A program made the position numbers and the translations under genes. From positions 60,738,369-60,802,368 of the forward strand of contig CM067370.1 in NCBI GenBank assembly GCA_034401795.1: 64,000 bases of DNA. Direction: 5' to 3'. This document shows positions 43,330 through 53,400 of this stretch, piece after piece. The notes below the pieces were generated by a model that had not been told where the DNA came from, searched no databases, and worked only from the letters and a program-made list of their open reading frames with translations. The stretch is from Chaetoderma sp. LZ-2023a. Taxonomy: Eukaryota > Mollusca > Caudofoveata > Chaetodermatida > Chaetodermatidae. Positions within the stretch are counted from its first letter, which is position 1. Each line of letters begins with the position of its first letter.

Positions 43330-45008
43330 GTTCCTGTTGCACAGGTGCGGTCCAGGCAGATGCGAAGGGAGCCCTCGCACCGTCAGGTACGATCCACTCC
43401 CTTCTTAATGCCCTTTGAGGACTTACCCTTCCCCTTCCCGCCTCTCGGGCGGTCGGTGGCAACATTTGGGTGGGTAGGCGCCTCCACAACCTTCTTCGCC
43501 GGAGGCGGCTGCGAAGACCTAGTAGAAACAGAAGCAGCACTAGGCTTGGCTTTCGCCTTGCTTTTATGCTTCTTAGAATGGTGTCCGGTTAGCAGCTTGG
43601 CTACAGCCCCTAGTGCATGTGCCTGTCACACTAGTTCCAGCTGCAGATTCATCGCTAACCGATTCTGCGAGATGCTGGCAGTGTCTTCTAAGATGGCCCA
43701 CGCTTGGCCACTAGAGATGCTAGGGCCAGTAGGGGGCATCCCAAGAAGACGCTCCCTAACAGCCATAGCCGGACGCATATGGTCAAGACCATCTGCCTCC
43801 TAGACTTTGCCACTCGCGCCTGCACCTTTGCCAATGCATCCATAGACAGCACCAGGCCATCATTCACGCATGATAGCACCACAGGTGGCACAGGGTGGCC
43901 TGCCCCCGCTTCAGCCCACACCGACTGAAGAAGGCGATAAGAATGATTGACAGCACTCATTGCTGCCCTCTCCCCTCATCGCATAGGGACAGGACTTCAT
44001 CATGGTGCACCTGGGACTTGTCCACCAGCGCCGGGGCGGGGCCACCTGCTCCAGCACTCTGGACTCCCAGCGATCCTCCTCAGTGAATGCTGGGACAACA
44101 CCATATCTGTCGTATTCCACACAGGGTATACGGCACCTTGCCCGCACCTCCCTGTTCAAATAGCATCCAACAACTCCATAAACCGTGGATCCAGTCCAAC
44201 AGACTTGATCTGGGCTACGGGCAAAATCCTCGTCCTAATCGATACCACCGATGGACGAGGGGCAACCACAGACGGGTCCACCCTGGCTAGCCAAACCAGT
44301 CTGTCTCCGATGATGACACTCCCGTGAACACATCACCCATTGACGTGCTCAAGGGCCTCCCAGCAACGGCCTCCCGGCTAGGAGCCACTGCTGATACGCC
44401 AGGAACTCTGGTACCGTACGGTTCCACCGCCACCCCATAGAAAACACCAGTCCATGGAGTAGGTCCACCCGTAACGGTTGAGGAACCGTGGCCAAGCACG
44501 GGCGCCAACGGCACCCCATGCCTGGACCAGGCGAGATAGGTGTATACCACACCTGGCCAGCCACACCCATCACAGTGTCGATTGGCGGCAAACCAACCAT
44601 CACTGAACCGGTGCCCGGTACCGGAGTGGCCTCAACCACGGGCGGAGCCGCTGTCCTGGCTTGCGCCAAGCCAGACAGATGGAGGACGGTTCCGTCCATG
44701 ATGGAATCAACCTCCATGCTCTCCACCCACTGCATCCCATGCCTGACGGACCGACCACCGCTGCTGGACCACCCGGAGTTGGCCCCAGAGAGACAGAACC
44801 CATCAGGCCGGAGGCCGACAGGACTGCCAGGGAGCCATACGAGATGGCTCCCTCGGTGGCCAGTCCAGAGACTACCCTGCAACTTTCGGTAGCAGGGACG
44901 ACACCAGCATGGGAAGGACGCTATGCACGAAGCAGAAGAAGAGGAAGTCACTGTTACTATATGCATAAAGTAAATAAGCTTAACTAACTTTGAATATATG
45001 TTGATCAT
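43330..45008 (-). pseudogene. gag-like ORF1 of DIRS element B
   Basis: Minus frames: 45008-44349 (Pro/Gly/Val-rich, VESMEVDSIMDGTVLHLSGL), 44159-43911 (ARCRIPCVEYDRYG), 43960-43688 (NHSYRLLQSVWAEAGAGHP, VLSMDALAKVQARV) and 43540-43400 (basic, Ser/Lys-rich gag end). The same protein, from MEVDS through the VEYD-YG block to NHSYRLLQSAWTEAGA, is encoded on the plus strand at 59.9-60.95 kb (fragment C), so the family is present twice. Frames shift several times; not functional. Confidence 0.75.
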
Positions 45009-45026
45009 GTTTAGTTGTGTATTTAG

Positions 45027-45238
45027 TTAACCATTTCATCAACAAATCCTAGAAAAAGTATATTCTTTATGATATAAAACTTATTCTGTTGAACATTCTG
45101 AAATTAATTTGACTGGAAGCCATTGCTGCCTAAGGTAGCAATAACTGCCAGTCAAATTAATTTCAAAATATTCAATAGTTTTCTTGGATGGTAGCATTGA
45201 AAATGAGACATGGGGAATTCAGCGGGATAAATGGTTAA
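45027..45238. repeat. palindromic TTAA-type MITE (family P), best-preserved copy
   Basis: TTAACCATTTCATCAACAAA at the left and GCGGGATAAATGGTTAA at the right, so TTAA is at both ends. The inner palindrome arms GAAATTAATTTGACTGGAAG and its complement flank TGCTGCCTAAGGTAGCA. About 212 bp, non-coding. Confidence 0.8.
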
Positions 45239-46300
45239 TGAATAGCTACATGCCCTTAAGGGTTAAAGCATATAGATGTCTATGATTCATTACCTACATG
45301 TACCTGCAACAATGGATACAATTTACCTGCTCCCAAAAATATTGGAATATTTATATTTCTGCATAAGACTGGACTTATCGTAAAATTTATTGAATTTTCA
45401 TAGTTTTATTATTTTCCTAGCTTTATTTTGGTGTGCTTAGCAAAAACATAGTAAAAGAAACCCTAACCTTCACCATGAAAGATATTCTCTACATTTACCT
45501 ACCTCAATTGCTAGGGTCATGTGATTGGGTTACTATTTTATTGGGCCTCAAGACATGGTACCAACTGCTATTGCATAAATTATGTGTATGTACCGGTAGT
45601 TAAAATAACTGAGAACCAACCATGTAGCCTCACATCCACTTCAAATTCTGCATTAACAATCTACATTTAATAACAAAATTATTTAAATAATTATATCATT
45701 TAATATATGGGTGACTGATGAGATATGCTTGATAAAATAGATAGTATAGAAAGAACAATCAACGTTTAACTCAGCTTATGCAAGCAATGCAAGTTCTACA
45801 AAATGTTTTAGCATTTGATAATCAGATATGTGCATCTGCAAGTGCCATGCCATAAATTGGTTCAAATAAATTAGGTACTGTAGCATTGCCAGTGTTGAAT
45901 CACTCACACCATATTAAAACATTGCTGAACATATGGCCCCCACATCTGCCCAAGCATAGAAACCAATTTGTCGTTTAAATAGGAGTGGAGTATACCTGTG
46001 GTGTATGAGTATCTAGCCATGTACTATTCACTCAGGAATTACAGAAAATTAGATATGGGGAAGCAAGTTCCTGATAGACAAAGGTGTAACTCTGCCCACA
46101 CAGGGAGATCTATAGGCTCTAGATAGCAGATTCAATTTAACAATGACCAGGACTGGTGGTAATTGGAAGATATACTAATTCAGTTACCACATTGGATAAA
46201 TTGGTAAATTTTTAGGAATTGGAATTGCTAATTGAAATTACTTTGCCCCAAGAATGACTAATTCCCAATTTCTTCTCAACCATTTTATAATTTTATCAAC
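45239..46300. other. intergenic AT-rich sequence, no gene seen
   Basis: Only short frames. A GGTAATTGG/CCAATTACC-type loose inverted pattern at 46150-46270 may be the remains of another MITE, but ends cannot be set. Confidence 0.35.
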
Positions 46301-46309
46301 AGTTTTGTC

Positions 46310-46760
46310 TCCTAACATAGTATAACATGTAATATGACAAAGTGAGTAGGTTTCGACCCTTTAAAGGGCAAATGTCCAAAACCAGCATTTGTATTAATCT
46401 TGAGATGCCTGGCTCCATAATCAAGCCAGCCATTTCAGTTGTAAATTTTAAAAATTGCCTTCTTTTGATCTCCAATGTGTAAATGTACATTTTGTGTGAA
46501 CATTTTTTTAATTTTCTTAATGAAATTTGACCATTAATGGGGAAATTGTCATCATTGCCAAAAATTGCTTGTGTAGTTGTGTAGTGGTATGTGTTGAAAG
46601 ATGTCCATTTGCAAGCCAAGGGAAGATTACTTTTTGAAAAATGAAATGGCTGGCTTTGTTACTGGGGCAGTAAAATAAAGCAAAGTAAAAAAATCTTCGT
46701 TTGACCTACAAATGGCCATTTACTAAGCAAAAATTCAAATATCATTTACCAATCCTCACC
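46310..46760. repeat. family Q MITE-related sequence, apparently two partial copies
   Basis: CCAGCCATTTCAGTTGTAAATTTT-like text (shown in part: CAGCCATTTCAGTTGTA) with TTCTTTTGATCTCCAATG, then CATTTGCAAGCCAAGGGAAG and AATCTTCGTTTGACCTACAA. These blocks occur in the other Q copies. The 107-codon minus frame here is not a convincing protein. Confidence 0.5.
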
Positions 46761-47540
46761 ATTGAAGGGATAATGCTGAACAGATAGCCATAGAGCCAGT
46801 TCCCACAGCACCTGGCCCATAGCATATGGCCTCACCATGTTCACTCAGTAAATTTCAGATGTTTTTCCAATTGAATATTAAAATATACTGTCCTGATCTG
46901 AGTATGACTGTATTTAGTATTATTTTATTTACTTACTATTAATCATTCTCAAGGTTGCTGCCAGGAAAAGAAGTTGTCTTAACAACCACCCTCCCTCTAC
47001 CCCTCCACACAACATCTAAAACATTTAAGGGTCTAATGCTCCCTACCCCACCCTCTGTTTCTGTCACTAACCCCACAAAACACAGAATTTGTGAAAATAA
47101 GACTCTTAAGTCTGGAGAGTTTAATAATAAATTCACCAACATGGCATGGTGGATTTAAGATTCTATTATGGGGTGTATCCAACCTAGCAGTCATGGTCTG
47201 GGTGGAGTTCCCAATGGTGGTGGGGGTAGGGAGGGGTGTCATGCCCCTTCCCCTATAATAATCGGAAAACGAAATGCTCTGAGTAGTTTCCTGCATATTG
47301 ATTAATTAACTCATAATCAAATTGAAATTAATCATTGTTTATTTACTGGGATGCGGGTTGGAATTAATGGAGCTCACCACCACCACCCTCCACCAACCAC
47401 GACCCTAAGGGTGGGGAGGGTGTGCAAAGCCAACCTAAATATGGGGGGTTACCTCACACAGACAAACATGTACACGTCTACGCCCACCCCTCTCTCTCTC
47501 TCTTCGCCTATGCACACACGGATAATCATTATGACAGTAG
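46761..47540. other. no gene seen; C-rich low-complexity patches
   Basis: CCACCCTCCCTCTACCCCTC (46987) and CACCACCACCACCCTCCACC-type runs (47372) with ordinary AT-rich sequence between. The several 60-130-codon frames are composition artefacts. Confidence 0.4.
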
Positions 47541-47542
47541 GG

Positions 47543-47544
<2 letters not shown>

Positions 47545-47614
<70 letters not shown>

Positions 47615-47625
47615 CATATATATAA
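47545..47625. repeat. (TA)n microsatellite
   Basis: About 33 TA units followed by CATACATATATATAA. It interrupts or abuts the degraded 3' end of the Tigger-like element and produces spurious YIYIYI frames. Confidence 0.95.
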
Positions 47626-47727
47626 TCTTGGCCGCATTCGTAAACATCTATCGGGAAGCCGCTTGTATTGGTACCATAGCCCACCAGGATACACATGCAC
47701 TGATGGTGTGGGGGCGTTTCTGACATA

Positions 47728-48188
47728 TCATTGCGGTAGTATTTTGTAGACCTTGCATGCGAGCTCGCAAACCTGGTATCGCGTTATCTTGAGGCCAACT
47801 TGTTTGCGCATTAGTGTGTGACACTCTAGATTATAACGTTGTTGAAAGGGTCCAAAGCAACCAACATCAAGTGGCTGTAAAAGGTGGCTCGAATGAGGTA
47901 GCAAAACAAAAAGGATGATGTTGTGTTCTTTTGCCCATTCTATGAGGTCGATAGTCACATGACTTGTATGGCCATCATACAGAATTAGCAATGGATCTGT
48001 TGCATCATTTCTTTGGATGAATTTCATGAAATGTTCTTTCAGATATTGCTCAAATATTGCTGTGTTTGATCACCCAGAGTCACTGACAACGCCCACTGCA
48101 CCAGTTGTCAAACCAGCCATCAAGTCCATGTTCATTCGCTTCCCGGGAAAGATGAAATAAGGTGGAATTTGACTTCCAATAGCATTAC
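47728..48188 (-). pseudogene. Tigger-like transposase, C-terminal half of the DDD catalytic domain
   Basis: NAIGSQIPPYFIFPGKRMN, DLMAGLTTGAVGVVSDSG then a TGA, SNTAIFEQYLKEHFMKFI, LLILYDGHTSHV (second catalytic Asp) and HLLQPLDVGCFGPFQQRY (third Asp). It ends at ACKVYKILPQ, short of the usual C-terminus. The single in-frame TGA is at about 48078. Confidence 0.85.
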
Positions 48189-49438
48189 CGCTGGGCAATT
48201 CCACATGAGAGGCCTTTTTAGAAAAATTGATATATCTAGCCATTATCCTGAAGCTTACTGTTTCAGTAGAGAAGTATGCACTGAATATGAATCTGAAAAC
48301 AGATTTTAGATATATTAATAAGTTTTACTGTAAATTAATTTTGAATTTAGGGATATGTTAGCTTTATAAGAGATATTTTGTTGCAAATTCTTAACTTCTG
48401 CTAAGAAATCATTACTCATGCCATTACTTCAGACATTTTAATTGAATTTTTACCTTTAGATATGCCCAAAAAGAAAGATTATAAGTATTTGTAAAATTTT
48501 GTTTTATATTGGTGTACAAATCTCATCCATTTTTAGTAATTCCGTTACCAAAATAGTTGCAACAGTTGAGTTCCTGACCTCAATTAGGCGTCAACTATTC
48601 TGATATTGTGGATTCTCTGATTTCATCATATTACTAATCAAGATTTATAAACATTTTTGTAATGTTTTGTCAGTTTTTGGAGAAAACACAGTAACAGAAT
48701 TACATTGGTACTGGAATTACACCGTACCGGAAATACAGCAAATTGATTTAAAGCTGTATATAGATGGATATGATGTTGTTTCTATTGATTCAATGATTGG
48801 CCACAGACCTGTGGCAGCGTTTAAGTCAAAGAATTACTTATTCATTATTCATCACATGTAATTAATTTGCCTTATAAAAGGGAAGCAAAACAAAAACAAA
48901 AATTAATTAAAAAATTAATTTAAAAAAAAATTAATAAAAAAAAGATTTTGCAGTTACTCAGAAGAGTTGTAAGCACATGTCTCACACCAAGATTTGAATC
49001 CGGAAACATCCAAGTAATTGGTGAGTATTCAAAGTATCTACTAATAATTCATGACAGTTATATATGGAGATATGTTCTAACTACTTCCAAGATTTTCCCA
49101 GATGTCATTTAAAGAAGAAAAGATGATAAATACAGATGGAGCTCAATTGTTTTTAACAATCTACATATATATGTCCATTCTGTGCATTAACTTTGTGGAT
49201 ATGAATAATCAAATGATATAATCAAAAGAATGGATAGACCATGACCAAAGTTGCAGAATCCTAGTCTATGCATACAACCTTTAACATGTGTTAAAATGTT
49301 AGAGAAAAATCGGACCAGTCTTTGCCAAGATATCCATAGATAAATCTGATCCAGGTTTTAACCCTGATCTTGACCAAAATCGGAAATCCTAGGTTATGGC
49401 ATCAATCTCTCAGATTGCGTTAAGCAAATCGGACTAGA

Positions 49439-49522
49439 AATTTTGAAAAAAAGCCCAGGCAGACAAACTGACCCTATTATGTAATAGGGTCAGCTTGTCT
49501 GCCTGGGCTTTTTTTCGAAATT
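49439..49522. repeat. 84-bp near-perfect palindrome (42-bp arms, no loop)
   Basis: AATTTTGAAAAAAAGCCCAG-GCAGACAAACTGACCCTATTA meets its complement with only two mismatches in the arms plus one at the centre. So compact and well conserved a palindrome in otherwise decayed DNA suggests a young mini-insert or a gene-conversion product. Confidence 0.9.
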
Positions 49523-49584
49523 GTACAATAACCTCTCCAACCACCCCCAGTGGGGCAAAGGTAATATTATAACCATAGGTACTT

Positions 49585-49820
49585 TAACCCTTTAATGGAT
49601 GAACTTCATCAAGAAACATTGTATTTTCACATTCTAAATGACTGCTTGTAGACAAAGAGATATTTTTTTTAACTCACTAACTGGTTTGACTGTGTATGTG
49701 ATCGAGCCAGTCAATCCAGTTGTAAGTTTTCAGAAATAATCTTTTCATATTCTGTAAATGGACACTTGTCAGGATCACTGCAGAACCATTTTGTCTGATG
49801 TGACTTATTAAAGGGATAAA
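49585..49820. repeat. MITE (family Q), copy within element 2
   Basis: TTTAACCCTTTAATGGATGA at the left, GACTTATTAAAGGGATAAA at the right, with interior GAGCCAGTCAATCCAGTTGT. Confidence 0.65.
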
Positions 49821-49889
49821 ATACTTAGTAGGTTTCATCCTATATGCATCTTACATGGCTTATGACTAACTCCTCTTTTTGCAGAGAAA

Positions 49890-51963
49890 ATGCCCCTTAG
49901 TGCAAAGGAGAAGATGAAACGTTATTGTGCAAAATTGAAAGAAAATCCTGAGCGAGCTAAACTGGTTAAAGAGAGACTGTATTAGAAAGTCTGTGAAAAA
50001 ATCAAGTACGACTGTTGGAGAGAAAGAAGTTGAGAGGGACAAGAATAGAAAGCGTGTTGCCCAGCACCGTAAAAAGATGAAGCAAGTAAAGCACGAAAAA
50101 GCAGGCTCTCCTCATAAGTCAGTTGCTGGTCAAATTCAAGCGGGTAATCTGGTAGCCTACCCGTATCTGTCCCCACAGATTTTAGGGAGAGCAAAGAAGA
50201 AAGTGTGTGCTGTGTTACCTAGATCACCAAGAAAAAGAACTGCGTTGATTGCATCTCTTGCTTCAGATGTTGGACTCAGATTGAGCTCTGGAAAAAAGAC
50301 CAACGGGAATCGTGGGATGGATGATGGCACGCAGAAACAAATTGTTGAATTCTATCTTGCCACTTCATGGATGTGTCCTGGACAGAAAGACAGAGTGATA
50401 GTGCGAAAACCTGGCATGAAAAAGCAAATACTTCAAAGACATTACATGTTAAGAACACTTAAAGAAGCCCATGCCATGTTCCTGGATAAAAATCCAACAG
50501 CCTCTGTGTCATTCTCTAAGTTCGCTGAGCTCAGACCTCCACAAGTGCATTTACAGTGTAGTGTACCTCATAATTCCTGTCTATGTATTTACTATGAAAA
50601 TATTCGCCTTCTCTTTCAATCTTTGAATAAAAGTGGGTTGCCACTGCCAACTAGTTTCCGTGATTTCATAGCACTGATTGTGTGTAACCAGGAAAACGAG
50701 GAATGTATGTCTGGTAAATGTGATAATTGCCCAGGCATCAGTGTGCTATCTCCATCAGAAGACTTGTCTACTCAGATCATTGAATGGAAACAGTGGGTTT
50801 TTAATCCCAAAACCACCAAGGATGTGTTTCATGGAACTGTTGGTGAATGTTTCAATAAGTTAGTCGAGAAAACACCATACTTTCTTACCCATACACATGT
50901 TAAAAGAATCCAGTCATTCGAATTTGAACAGACCTGTATGTTGTCATACAGGTGGACTTCGCAGAAAATTTCACCACTAAAATGCAGAATGAAATTCACT
51001 CAGCGTATTGGGCCTACGGTCAAGTTACACTTTTTTACTGTGTGTGCCTGGGAGAAAGGAGTTCATTCATTGGTGATTGTTTCAGACTATCTGCACCATG
51101 ACAAATATGCTGTTAACACTTTTCTGAGAGCGCTTTTCAAGTGGTTGGATGAGAAAATCTGTCCCTACTCACAAATTGTTATGTTCTCTGATGGTCCCTC
51201 AAGCCAGTTCAAGCAGCGCTTTCTTTTGAACAGTCTTACATTCCTGGAATGAAACATCGTGTGGAACTTCTTTGCAACAAGCCATGGGAAGGGTCCTGTT
51301 GACGGCATCGGTGGTACAACAAAGCGAATGGTCTCAACTGAAATCATGAGCGGTGTTGCCATGTCACCACTTCCATGCAGTTTGCTGAAGTTGCAACAAG
51401 AAAGTGTCCAAATACCAAGATACTTCATATCGCAAAGGAAGATGTAGAGAGTATGATTACGCATCTTGACAACGATTCTGAAGGTATATTACCAATTTCA
51501 AATACCAAACATGTGCATCATGTTACAGTGGTCCGGCCTTACGTGATCAACCTCAAATACCATGCCAGATCCATGGACACTTCAAGACACTGCTTTCAAG
51601 GTATCGATAATGATGAGGGTGTAGTCCTAGGATTCGATGGTGTCAATGAACTTGAGGATCCATGTGATGATATTGACAGTATTTCAGAAGAATATAAGCC
51701 AGAAGAGTTGTGCTGGAAGTGGGTGTCAATTCGCTACTCGCAGGATAAGAATGCAAAACTATTTGTTGGCCAAGTGTTAGCTGCAGAAAGCGACAGAGTA
51801 ACCATCAAAGTCCTAAAAAACTGTGTTTGACAAATTTGTTTGGCCAGAAACCGATGACATTGGATGATACTCTGAGCTATAAGCGTAATGTCATTAAGAT
51901 CCTTCCTGAGCCGCAGATGGACAGGCGATCCAGAATTACATTCCCAGTACAGCTTGACTAAAT
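49890..51963 (+). pseudogene. transposase of element 2 (decayed, same family as element 1)
   Basis: ATG at 49890 (MPLSAKEKMKRYCAKLKENP) follows TCCTCTTTTTGCAG, a plausible intron acceptor. A TAG and frameshift at about 49985 lead into 419 codons (49993-51252): a basic region (VEREDKNRKR-type, QHRKKMKQ), FSKFAELRPPQV, HNSCLCIYYENIRLLF, KCDNCPGIS and MFSDGPSSQFKQR. The VDFAENF motif is at 50952-50972 in another frame, between a shift at about 50930 and one in a T-run at about 51035. After TGA 51250-51252 the same frame continues WNFFATSHGKGPVDGIGGTT. A shift near 51365 leads to 51375-51830 with WKWVSIRYSQDKNAKLFVGQ (Tudor/SH3-like), and the end DRRSRITFPVQLD stops at 51961. Five or more lesions. 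Confidence 0.8.
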
Positions 51964-51993
51964 AAACGAGCTCCTGTCAATGGGATTTTAAGA

Positions 51994-52205
51994 GCGTAAC
52001 CCATTCACGATGAATTCCCCAGATATATCCCAATTTCAAGGCAACCATAGGAAAGATGTTGAATATGGAAATTAATATCACCCAGAAACTGTTGCAGTTT
52101 TACTAGGCACATATGGTTTCCAATCATATAAATTTGAAAATAGTCCACATAATATATGATTTACGTCATAAAGAAATTTGCTTTAGCTAGCAAGGATTTG
52201 TTACG
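51994..52205. repeat. palindromic MITE (family P), diverged copy
   Basis: AACCCATTCACGATGAATTC at the left and an inner arm ATGTTGAATATGGAAATTAA; the right half is more decayed. Confidence 0.6.
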
Positions 52206-52764
52206 TTTTACAGTTTATTATTGATAGTTAAATGTGTTCAAATGGTTCAGTAATTAGTTAAACTGGTCAGGTATGTTCATGGTATTAATTCTATTACAGA
52301 AATGTGTATTTTTCAAGACTAAATTCAGACAACGTAATTCCGTTACTTTTTTCGTAATTCCGTTACCACTGCCTTTCCAAGAAAATTAGAAAACATTGAA
52401 AATGTTGAAAAGTTTTTACAAAAATCATCATTGCCATTATTAAGTTAACACATGTAGGCATTTAAAAGTGGAGCAACCTATGGTCTAGGTACTGTATTTT
52501 TCATAGAAATTCAATTCAAAGTTTAGTTAAATAAAGTTCATGTTTTTCTGACGTAATTCCGTTACCACTGCTTCTTCACTCACCCACACTCCCATATATG
52601 TGTTTCCTCTCATTCAATATTTTTCAATGGTGGGTGATTATCGGGGGGGGGGGCATTTAAAATGATCACTCACTGGCCATTCTTTAGGACTACTTGGGAA
52701 TAAACCAAAATATGTCAAGTTTTTCTCTGAATTGTAATTCCGTTACCGTGGAGTTACCCCGCTA

Positions 52765-53400
52765 CCAATAATCGTGATTGTATTTGATTTTCCACAAGTG
52801 ATTGCCTGGGATTTCATATAGCGGCTGCACACAACATGTGGTGGTGTATGATCAATGGTGATCCCCTTCTCATCAATATTGTAGATATGTTCTGGCTTGT
52901 CATGGAGTTGATATTTTCTCATGATGTTATCTAACTCAGACATGTAATTGTTGATGGCATGGGAAGTAGCCGATCTTGCCCTGCAGAATTCAAGTCCCTG
53001 TGCTTTTTTCACCTGTAGCTCTGGCCCATCTACGCATGAAATTGTAAAACCAGCTCTTATGTAATGTATCATCAAATTGACGCTTACCTAACCGTATGGC
53101 ATACTTTGTAACTAGTTTTAACACCTCTGACATACTATATCCATAGCCGACTTTAGCTAAAAGTAACAAGTGTTTTGCTAACTTTTCTTCTTCTTCTAAC
53201 GAAAATAATGGTGCTAACAACATCAACTGATATTTTACCACGAGTACGATCTCGCAATGTCATTACAGGTACGCCAAAGAATCTAGCAGCCTTACATACA
53301 GAAATTTTATCTTCTTTGACTGCTTTATACGCATTTGTTAATGCCGATGGTGAATATGTTTTCCTGTAGCCTTGATGGCACTTTCTTGGATTGTTCTGAA
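52765..53400 (-). pseudogene. Tigger-like transposase, N-terminal DNA-binding region and start of the catalytic domain
   Basis: From about 53395: SPSALTNAYKAVKEDKISVC and AARFFGVPVMTLRDRTRGK (psq-type helix-turn-helix). After a frameshift come LFSLEEEEKLAKHLLLLAK and YAIRLGKRQFDDTLHKSWFY (CENP-B-type HTH), then EHIYNIDEKGITIDHTPPHV (first catalytic Asp) and ITIIGSG, where element 2 begins. At least two frameshifts. Confidence 0.85.

Larger units (their letters stand above)
34330..45008 (-). mobile_element. DIRS-like retrotransposon B, split by DNA transposon element 1
   Basis: Minus strand from 45008: gag-like region (to about 43330), reverse transcriptase with YIDD (43325-42270), RNase H (42268-41816), connector (41794-41267), and a tyrosine recombinase that begins at about 41330, is interrupted at 41263/36019 by a 5.2-kb transposon and resumes at 36014 down to 35171. 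Repeats at 34330-34690 may be its 3' terminal repeats. It is a different family from element A but has the same order. Frameshifts in RT and YR, plus a TAG and a deletion in the recombinase, show that it was already decaying. Confidence 0.8.
48193..52760 (+). mobile_element. DNA transposon element 2: 4-bp CGCT duplication, same ends and transposase type as element 1
   Basis: Begins GGGCAATTCCACATG and ends (as complement) GGGTAACTCCACGG. CGCT flanks it at 48189-48192 and 52761-52764. Removing it rejoins the Tigger reading frame exactly (GSG|NAIG). 4,568 bp. The subterminal motif GTAATTCCGTTACC occurs once near the left side (48536) and four times toward the right end (52334, 52354, 52553, 52734). 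It contains an 84-bp hairpin (49439-49522), a Q-type MITE (49585-49820) and a P-type MITE (51994-52205), which inflate its length. Confidence 0.85.
47728..53400 (-). mobile_element. Tigger/pogo-type DNA transposon, split by element 2
   Basis: The minus-strand transposase N-terminus is at 53400-52765 and its C-terminal half at 48188-47728; the 4.57-kb element 2 lies between. At the junction, IIGSG from the right and NAIGSQIPPYF from the left join in frame once element 2 and one CGCT copy are removed. Terminal inverted repeats of the Tigger element itself were not identified. Confidence 0.8.

Noticed and set aside
42901-44987. Plus-strand frames of 70-190 codons across DIRS element B
   Set aside because: Antisense shadows of the minus-strand RT and gag; the RT motifs are clear on the minus strand only.
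47422-47749. Several 60-130-codon frames with long YIYIYI runs
   Set aside because: Produced by the (TA)n microsatellite at 47545-47625 in every frame; no protein content outside it.
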